Shown: positions 59,497 to 64,000 of the stretch, in pieces
Layout of the letters: every line of letters begins with the position of its first letter
Numbering within the stretch: position 1 is the stretch's first letter
Source: CATOSP01 sp965205385
GTDB lineage: Bacteria > Chloroflexota > Dehalococcoidia > Lucifugimonadales > UBA3495
Reading direction: 5' to 3'
NCBI GenBank assembly: GCA_965205385.1
Contig: CBDBGS010000004.1
Span: 186,001-250,000 of the forward strand
DNA: 64,000 nt
Position numbers and translations under genes: made by a program
Notes under the pieces: model-generated
What the model was told of the DNA's origin: nothing
Database searches by the model: none
The model's input: the letters and a program-made list of their open reading frames with translations, nothing else

Positions 59497-59912
59497 CTGA
59501 AACGCTAAACTTAAACGTCCTCCCCAACCTGGATGAGCTCGGCCGCATCGCCGCTGAGGTGGAGGCTATGGGCAAGCGGGAAGACTGGTCTCCAAACCTC
59601 GTATTCCGCGCCAACCTCGTCTTGGAAGAGCTGTTGGTTAACATCATCAAGTACGGCCAGAGCGACGGCATTAACGGCTTCGATATCACGCTCACGTCTG
59701 AACCGGACCGGTTGACAATCGAAGTCGTCGACGAAGGCAAACCATTTGACCCGGTGAAAGATGCCCCTCCGCCCGTATTGACCGGGTCGTTGGAGGACCG
59801 TCCCGTGGGGGGCCTGGGCCTCCACTTGGTCCGCTCCCTGGTCGACGAGTTAAGTTACAAGCGGAAGCGTGGGAAGAACCACGTGGCCCTGGTGGCGCGC
59901 AAGGACAAATGA
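59493..59912 (+). CDS. RsbW-like anti-sigma factor / serine kinase (HATPase_c)
   Basis: A 139-residue GHKL ATPase domain: L-V-L-E-E-L-L-V-N-I-I-K-Y-G (N box), V-V-D-E-G-K-P-F-D-P (G1) and V-G-G-L-G-L-H-L-V-R (G2). It phosphorylates the STAS protein and holds a target, usually a sigma factor. I chose TTG 59493, giving a 4-base overlap with the phosphatase stop; a GTG at 59460 overlaps further. The downstream gene starts in a 4-base ATGA overlap, so synthesis is coupled. No matching sigma factor is in the window. Confidence 0.87.
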   Translation: MTETLNLNVLPNLDELGRIAAEVEAMGKREDWSPNLVFRANLVLEELLVNIIKYGQSDGINGFDITLTSEPDRLTIEVVDEGKPFDPVKDAPPPVLTGSLEDRPVGGLGLHLVRSLVDELSYKRKRGKNHVALVARKDK

Positions 59913-61192
59913 CCTCTCCGGCCCGCCCGGCCAGGATACCCCGGTCGGCAACCGGCCTCATTTTGACCTTTTCGGTCGCATTCATTCTGGTAGGTTGTCT
60001 TCCCAGCGGGAACGGCTCCGAGGCTCCCTCGGCAACCAGCCGTGCCGAGTCCTCACTTGCTTCCTCGCAGCCAAGCACGGTTCCTGCCGCCACTTACGTC
60101 GTCCCGGAGGACTCTATACTCTTCGGTCAGTCAGCGGCCTTCAGTGGACCAGCGCGGGAACTTGGCCGTAACATGCGGCTGGGGATTGAAGCGGCTTTCC
60201 ACGAAGTAAACGAGCGCGGCGGAGTGCATGGCCGGGAATTACTACTCACTTATCTCGACGACGCCTATGAGCCGGAAGCCGCCATCGGCAACACTCGCCG
60301 CCTGATCGAGGACGAAGGAGTGTTCGCGCTGATCGGCGCGGTCGGGACGCCAACTTCCAGGTCCGCGGCTCCGGTGGCCGCCGAAGCGGGTGTGCCATAC
60401 ATCGCGCCTTTCACCGGCGCGGCATTCCTGCGGGACCCCGGTTGGAATAACATCGTCAATCTCAGAGCGTCGTATAACCAGGAGACCGAGGAAACGGTCG
60501 CCCGGCTGACCAGTGATCTCGGAATCCGGCGCATCGCTATCATGTACCAGGACGACTCCTTTGGGAGGGCCGGGTACGGCGGAGTACGCCGGGCGTTGGA
60601 ACGCCGCCGGATGGAGCCCGTCAGCATCGGCCTGTATCCCCGGAACACCAGGGCGATCAAGACCGCGCTTCTAGACCTCCGCCTCGGGGCTCCGGAAGCC
60701 GTGGTCTTGATCGGAGCGTACCAACCGGTTGCGGAGCTTGTGTCCTGGGCCCGGCATACTGGTCTCGACCCGGTGTTCGTAACCCTCTCCTTCGTCGGCA
60801 GCAACGCCCTCGCGAGGGAGCTGGGACCCGGAGGAGCGGGTGTCGTGGTCACCCAGGTGGTCCCTTTCCCAGCCGGAGATTCGTTCCCTGTGACCAGAAG
60901 GTACCGGCAAGCTTTGTCTAATTACGCTCCAAATGCGGAGCCCGGTTTCGTCTCTTTAGAAGGATACCTGGCGGGCCGCCTGGTTGTGCATGCACTCCAA
61001 CTTTGCGGTAAGGACGTGGACAGGGAATGTCTTTTGCGCGTTCTTCGGACCGCCACGGAGTTCGACATCGACGGATTCCCTCTCGACTATGGTGAAGATG
61101 ACAATCAGGGGTCCGACCAGGTCTTCCTGACCATCATCGGAGAGGACGGAGGTTACCTACCGTTGCAAACCCTTAGAAGTCTCCAACGCTGA
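59909..61192 (+). CDS. Lipoprotein ligand-binding protein (branched-chain amino acid / amide ABC type)
   Basis: A 427-residue periplasmic-binding-protein fold (Peripla_BP_6, LivJ/AmiC-like). The signal peptide with lipobox F-I-L-V-G-C gives C30 lipidation; a Ser/Ala-rich linker follows. Motifs: F-G-Q-S-A-A-F-S-G-P-A-R near residue 72 and Y-L-D-D-A-Y-E-P-E-A-A near residue 112. No permease or ATPase gene is nearby; it sits between a kinase pair of the partner switch and a histidine kinase, so it more likely acts as the sensor subunit. ATG overlaps the RsbW stop. Confidence 0.88.
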   Translation: MTSPARPARIPRSATGLILTFSVAFILVGCLPSGNGSEAPSATSRAESSLASSQPSTVPAATYVVPEDSILFGQSAAFSGPARELGRNMRLGIEAAFHEVNERGGVHGRELLLTYLDDAYEPEAAIGNTRRLIEDEGVFALIGAVGTPTSRSAAPVAAEAGVPYIAPFTGAAFLRDPGWNNIVNLRASYNQETEETVARLTSDLGIRRIAIMYQDDSFGRAGYGGVRRALERRRMEPVSIGLYPRNTRAIKTALLDLRLGAPEAVVLIGAYQPVAELVSWARHTGLDPVFVTLSFVGSNALARELGPGGAGVVVTQVVPFPAGDSFPVTRRYRQALSNYAPNAEPGFVSLEGYLAGRLVVHALQLCGKDVDRECLLRVLRTATEFDIDGFPLDYGEDDNQGSDQVFLTIIGEDGGYLPLQTLRSLQR

Positions 61193-61200
61193 GTAACTAG

Positions 61201-63372
61201 GTGAGACGAATCCTCCAGAGCCGTTATCGCATCTCGGCCCAGCTCTACGCGGGTATTGGCGGAGCTGTTTTCCTCACCATTGCCGCCAGTGTCGTGGGAT
61301 GGTTCTCCTTTGACCGTGTGGGGGATGCGCAAACCAGCATCAACGAAGGGACGGTCCCCCAATTGGCGTCTGCCTTTGGCGTAGCCCGCTACGCCGGTGC
61401 GCTGGATTCTGGCGGGCCTCGTTTGACAGCGGCCACGACCCGCGATGATTTTGCCGCCATCTTGGCCGAAACCCAAAAAGCGCACATAGCGTTCGAAGCG
61501 GAATTGGCAATACTGGAGCAGACTGGAGGGGACGATGCGCTCTTCCCTGAAGTTCGCTCCCATGCCGACACCCTGATCGAAAATATTGACGCCATCACCC
61601 AGGACAAGGACGAGCTATTCGCCCTGAATAGCCGCGGCGAATCCTTGCTGGTCGACTTGGCTAGGTTGCGTACCCAGTTAGACCGAATCGTAGTACCGGC
61701 GCTTGACGACCAACTTTTCTATACGATGACGGGATACAGGGAAATTGGTGAGAAACCGTCCCCCAGATCGGAGCATTTATCGGAAACGGAATTGGCGAGG
61801 TATCGTCATCTCGCCGAATTGCAGGCCGATGGAAACATCGCCTCCCAGTTGCTCACCAGCGCTTTCAATGTGCCCAACCCATCTTCAGTGGAACCATTGC
61901 GGGAGCGGTTCGAAGCCGCGGGCGGGCGAATCGAACGCAGCCTGGCCGGGCTTGAAGGCGCACCCCTGCGGGCCGTGCTCACTCCCGTCTATGAGGACTT
62001 GATTCAATTGGGGTTGGATGAAGGCAGCGGTTTTGACCTGATTGCCCAGCAACTGCGGCTCGTCCACCGGCAACGCCAACTCCTCACCCTCAATCGGGAC
62101 ATCGCCGTTGAGTTAGTCGGTGAAGTCGATTCCCTGGTAGCCTCTGCGGAGGTCAGTTCCCGTGAAGCGATAGAATCATCCGCAGAGGCCATGTTTGCGG
62201 GGCGGACCCTGCTGTTGGCCATCAGCGGCATCAGCATTGGCGGGGCTTTGTTGATCGCATGGTTCTTCGTCGGCAGGGTGATCCTGCGCCGGCTCCAAAT
62301 GCTCTCGGACCGGATGCGGGGAATGGCCAGGGGAGACCTTGAATCAAGCGTGGAAGTGGGAGGCAGCGATGAGATAGCCGACATGGCCGCTGCCCTGGAG
62401 GTCTTTCGCCGCCACGCCCTGGAAGTGCAGCGGTTGAACCTGGTGGAACAACTGGCCGGGGAGCTGCAGGGCAAGAACGACGAACTGGAGACGGTCTTGG
62501 CGGACCTCAGACGTGCCCAGGATCAGATTGTCATGCGGGAGAAACTCGCCGCCCTGGGTGAGCTTACCGCCGGTGTGGCCCACGAGATCAGAAACCCACT
62601 GAATTTCGTTAAGAATTTCTCTGAGGCTTCCGAAGACCTGCTCGTTGAATTGAGAGAGACCCTTGAGGAAAGCGCCGGCCAATTGGAACATGAGAAGCGG
62701 GAGTTGGTGCGGGAGATCTCTGGAGAGATCGTGGGCAACCTGGAGCGTATCCGCGTTCATGGCGAACGGGCCGACCGAATCGTGCACGACATGTTATTGA
62801 TGGGCCGAGACTCAGGAGAGCATCAACTCACAGACTTGAACCGCCTTCTGGAGCAGAACTCCCGGCTCGCGTTCCACAGTGCGCGGGCCTTGGACCCCGA
62901 ATTTCGGTTAAACATCCAGCAAAATATGGACCCAAAGGTCGGTGAAATCTCCGTAGTGCCCCAGGACCTGGGACGTGTTTTCCTAAACATGGTCGCAAAC
63001 GCTTGTGACGCCACGGCGGAGAAACGGTTGATGGCTCCACCAGACCTCGCCTATGAGCCAACCCTCTGGCTTGCGACTCGACGGGACGAGGACGGCGTCG
63101 AGATTCGGATCAGGGACAATGGCAACGGGATACCACCGGATATCACCGATAAAATTTTCAACCCGTTTTTCTCCACCAAACCCACCGACAAGGGTACCGG
63201 ATTGGGCCTGGCGATCTCCAACGACGTCGTCCGTCAGCACGGCGGCACAATACGGGTCGACACACAGCACGGGGAATTCACCGAGATGACGATTCGTCTT
63301 CCTTCGGAGCCAGTGGTGCCGGAGGACCATGACACCGCCTCCCAACAGGCGGCGGTTGCGGACCAATCATAG
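61201..63372 (+). CDS. Membrane sensor histidine kinase
   Basis: A 723-residue sensor kinase. First membrane segment near residues 15-35, a helical extracytoplasmic sensor of about 290 residues, second membrane segment near residue 335 (A-I-S-G-I-S-I-G-G-A-L-L-I-A-W-F), HAMP, coiled coil, phospho-acceptor H461 (V-A-H-E-I-R-N-P-L-N-F) and HATPase with N-A-C-D-A-T, D-N-G-N-G-I-P and G-T-G-L-G-L-A-I. No receiver is attached. It starts with GTG 61201, 8 bases after the binding protein. Its best local target is the receiver of the PP2C phosphatase. Confidence 0.93.
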   Translation: MRRILQSRYRISAQLYAGIGGAVFLTIAASVVGWFSFDRVGDAQTSINEGTVPQLASAFGVARYAGALDSGGPRLTAATTRDDFAAILAETQKAHIAFEAELAILEQTGGDDALFPEVRSHADTLIENIDAITQDKDELFALNSRGESLLVDLARLRTQLDRIVVPALDDQLFYTMTGYREIGEKPSPRSEHLSETELARYRHLAELQADGNIASQLLTSAFNVPNPSSVEPLRERFEAAGGRIERSLAGLEGAPLRAVLTPVYEDLIQLGLDEGSGFDLIAQQLRLVHRQRQLLTLNRDIAVELVGEVDSLVASAEVSSREAIESSAEAMFAGRTLLLAISGISIGGALLIAWFFVGRVILRRLQMLSDRMRGMARGDLESSVEVGGSDEIADMAAALEVFRRHALEVQRLNLVEQLAGELQGKNDELETVLADLRRAQDQIVMREKLAALGELTAGVAHEIRNPLNFVKNFSEASEDLLVELRETLEESAGQLEHEKRELVREISGEIVGNLERIRVHGERADRIVHDMLLMGRDSGEHQLTDLNRLLEQNSRLAFHSARALDPEFRLNIQQNMDPKVGEISVVPQDLGRVFLNMVANACDATAEKRLMAPPDLAYEPTLWLATRRDEDGVEIRIRDNGNGIPPDITDKIFNPFFSTKPTDKGTGLGLAISNDVVRQHGGTIRVDTQHGEFTEMTIRLPSEPVVPEDHDTASQQAAVADQS

Positions 63373-63428
63373 ACCGGATGCGGTCCTAAGAGGCCACCCA
63401 GATCAATCCCCGGACCCAACCGGCCTCG

Positions 63429-64000
63429 TTACCTGGCGTCCACGACGAAGCGGTCGATGAATTCAGCATCGGCCCGGACGCGAGGCATGCGTGCCATCGA
63501 CAGGGACCGCGGCAGCACTATCCCGCCGGAGAACACCAGCTTCATTGCATCTTCCACCGTGAGATCGGTCTCCATGAGGTCGTCTTCCATAACGAACGCC
63601 AGATTTCCCGACGTGGGGTTCGGTACCGTCGGAATGTAAACCACAACCAACGACTGGGGCTCGTCCGCGTCATCCGCGTTTCTCTTTTCCCGGTAAGCGC
63701 GGCCGGTGACGAAGCCAATGGCCACCATCCCTTCCCTGGGCCATTCCAGGAACACCGCGCGGGTGAACCGGAACTGGGATGTCATAGATTGAGTGGCCTG
63801 CTGAGTTACCACGTATATGGTCTTCACCAAAGGGATCCGTTCCAAGACCGCGTTCTTCCATGTCATCACGGTCCTACCGAAACTCGTCGTATTCAGCAAC
63901 CCTACGAGATAGAAAATAACTATGCCGACGATAATGCCGATTCCGGGGAAGTCCCAGGGCCGCCCGGACACGAAGGCAAGGGGTCTAATGAATTGGTCGG
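63429..64000 (-). CDS. DUF502 family membrane protein (5' end outside the window)
   Basis: A DUF502 protein of at least 190 residues, still open at the window edge. Visible features are a hydrophobic helix (I-G-I-I-V-G-I-V-I-F-Y-L-V-G), the family loop E-R-I-P-L-V-K-T-I-Y and the following beta domain with V-V-Y-I-P-T-V-P-N-P-T-S-G. The listed GTG-like codon at 63971 is not the start: homologous sequence (F-I-R-P-L-A-F) continues to the window end. Function unknown. Confidence 0.85.
   Translation of the reverse strand, partial: DQFIRPLAFVSGRPWDFPGIGIIVGIVIFYLVGLLNTTSFGRTVMTWKNAVLERIPLVKTIYVVTQQATQSMTSQFRFTRAVFLEWPREGMVAIGFVTGRAYREKRNADDADEPQSLVVVYIPTVPNPTSGNLAFVMEDDLMETDLTVEDAMKLVFSGGIVLPRSLSMARMPRVRADAEFIDRFVVDAR

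Overview
The window is GC-rich bacterial chromosome with dense, mostly short operons. No marker here fixes the species. The gene mix suggests a SAR202-like or other Dehalococcoidia-related member of Chloroflexota: several F420/FMN luciferase-like (LLM) monooxygenases, class III CoA-transferases, hydantoinase A/B, a Rieske oxygenase, a P450, two amidases, SMP-30/NHL propellers and a GMC oxidoreductase, next to an ordinary dnaG-rpoD pair. This assignment is inference. The large catabolic gene set, the two IS630 elements and many damaged genes would fit a free-living or sponge-associated lineage with an eroding accessory gene pool.

Layout. 1-13.1 kb: a frameshifted NHL propeller, an alpha/beta hydrolase, a MITE-like repeat, an MFS carrier, an LLM oxidoreductase, a cysteine hydrolase, a GMC oxidoreductase that seems to lack about 90 residues, two small genes (retropepsin-like and GIY-YIG), then hydantoinase A and B, both frameshifted; hyuB also carries a perfect 303-bp in-frame tandem duplication. 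13.2-14.9 kb: a VOC gene split by an IS630-family element. 14.9-25.7 kb: catabolic genes (thiolase-like protein, BenD-like dehydrogenase, Rieske oxygenase, LLM enzyme, hydrolase, VOC protein, enoyl-CoA hydratase plus paired CaiB-type CoA-transferases, FAH-family hydrolase). 25.7-27.7 kb: a PaREP1/HEPN-like gene and a decayed second copy of the FAH-tail/PaREP1 block. 27.8-31.4 kb: a three-domain fusion (DapA-family aldolase, MfnB-type furan phosphate synthase, TusA-like sulfur carrier) followed by a P450 and its 3Fe-4S ferredoxin; this is the most novel-looking locus. 31.5-36.8 kb: exonuclease III, a divergent AroQ-like protein, protoglobin, MFS exporter, HpaB-type monooxygenase. 37.5-41.3 kb: dnaG, rpoD, a zinc-ribbon protein. 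41.4-43.9 kb: a sortase gene split by a second IS630-family element. 44-49.8 kb: CorC/HlyC-type protein, glmU, amidase, cyclase-family hydrolase, a DUF4258/DUF2283 pair and a remnant of a second cyclase gene. 49.9-57.7 kb: a zincin lipoprotein with W-x2-D-G repeats interrupted by a TAG codon, a disulfide oxidoreductase, an amidase with a small GatC/AtzG-like partner, REP hairpins, SMP-30 and NHL propellers, tRNA-Ala. 57.9-63.4 kb: a tightly coupled signalling operon (STAS antagonist, REC-PP2C phosphatase, RsbW-like kinase, lipoprotein binding protein, histidine kinase) that looks like one complete signal path. The window ends inside a DUF502 gene.

At least ten genes or gene remnants show frameshifts, nonsense codons, internal duplications or deletions, or IS insertions. 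Some (hyuA, hyuB) sit at short homopolymers and could be sequencing errors; the IS insertions and coding-like gene remnants cannot be explained that way.
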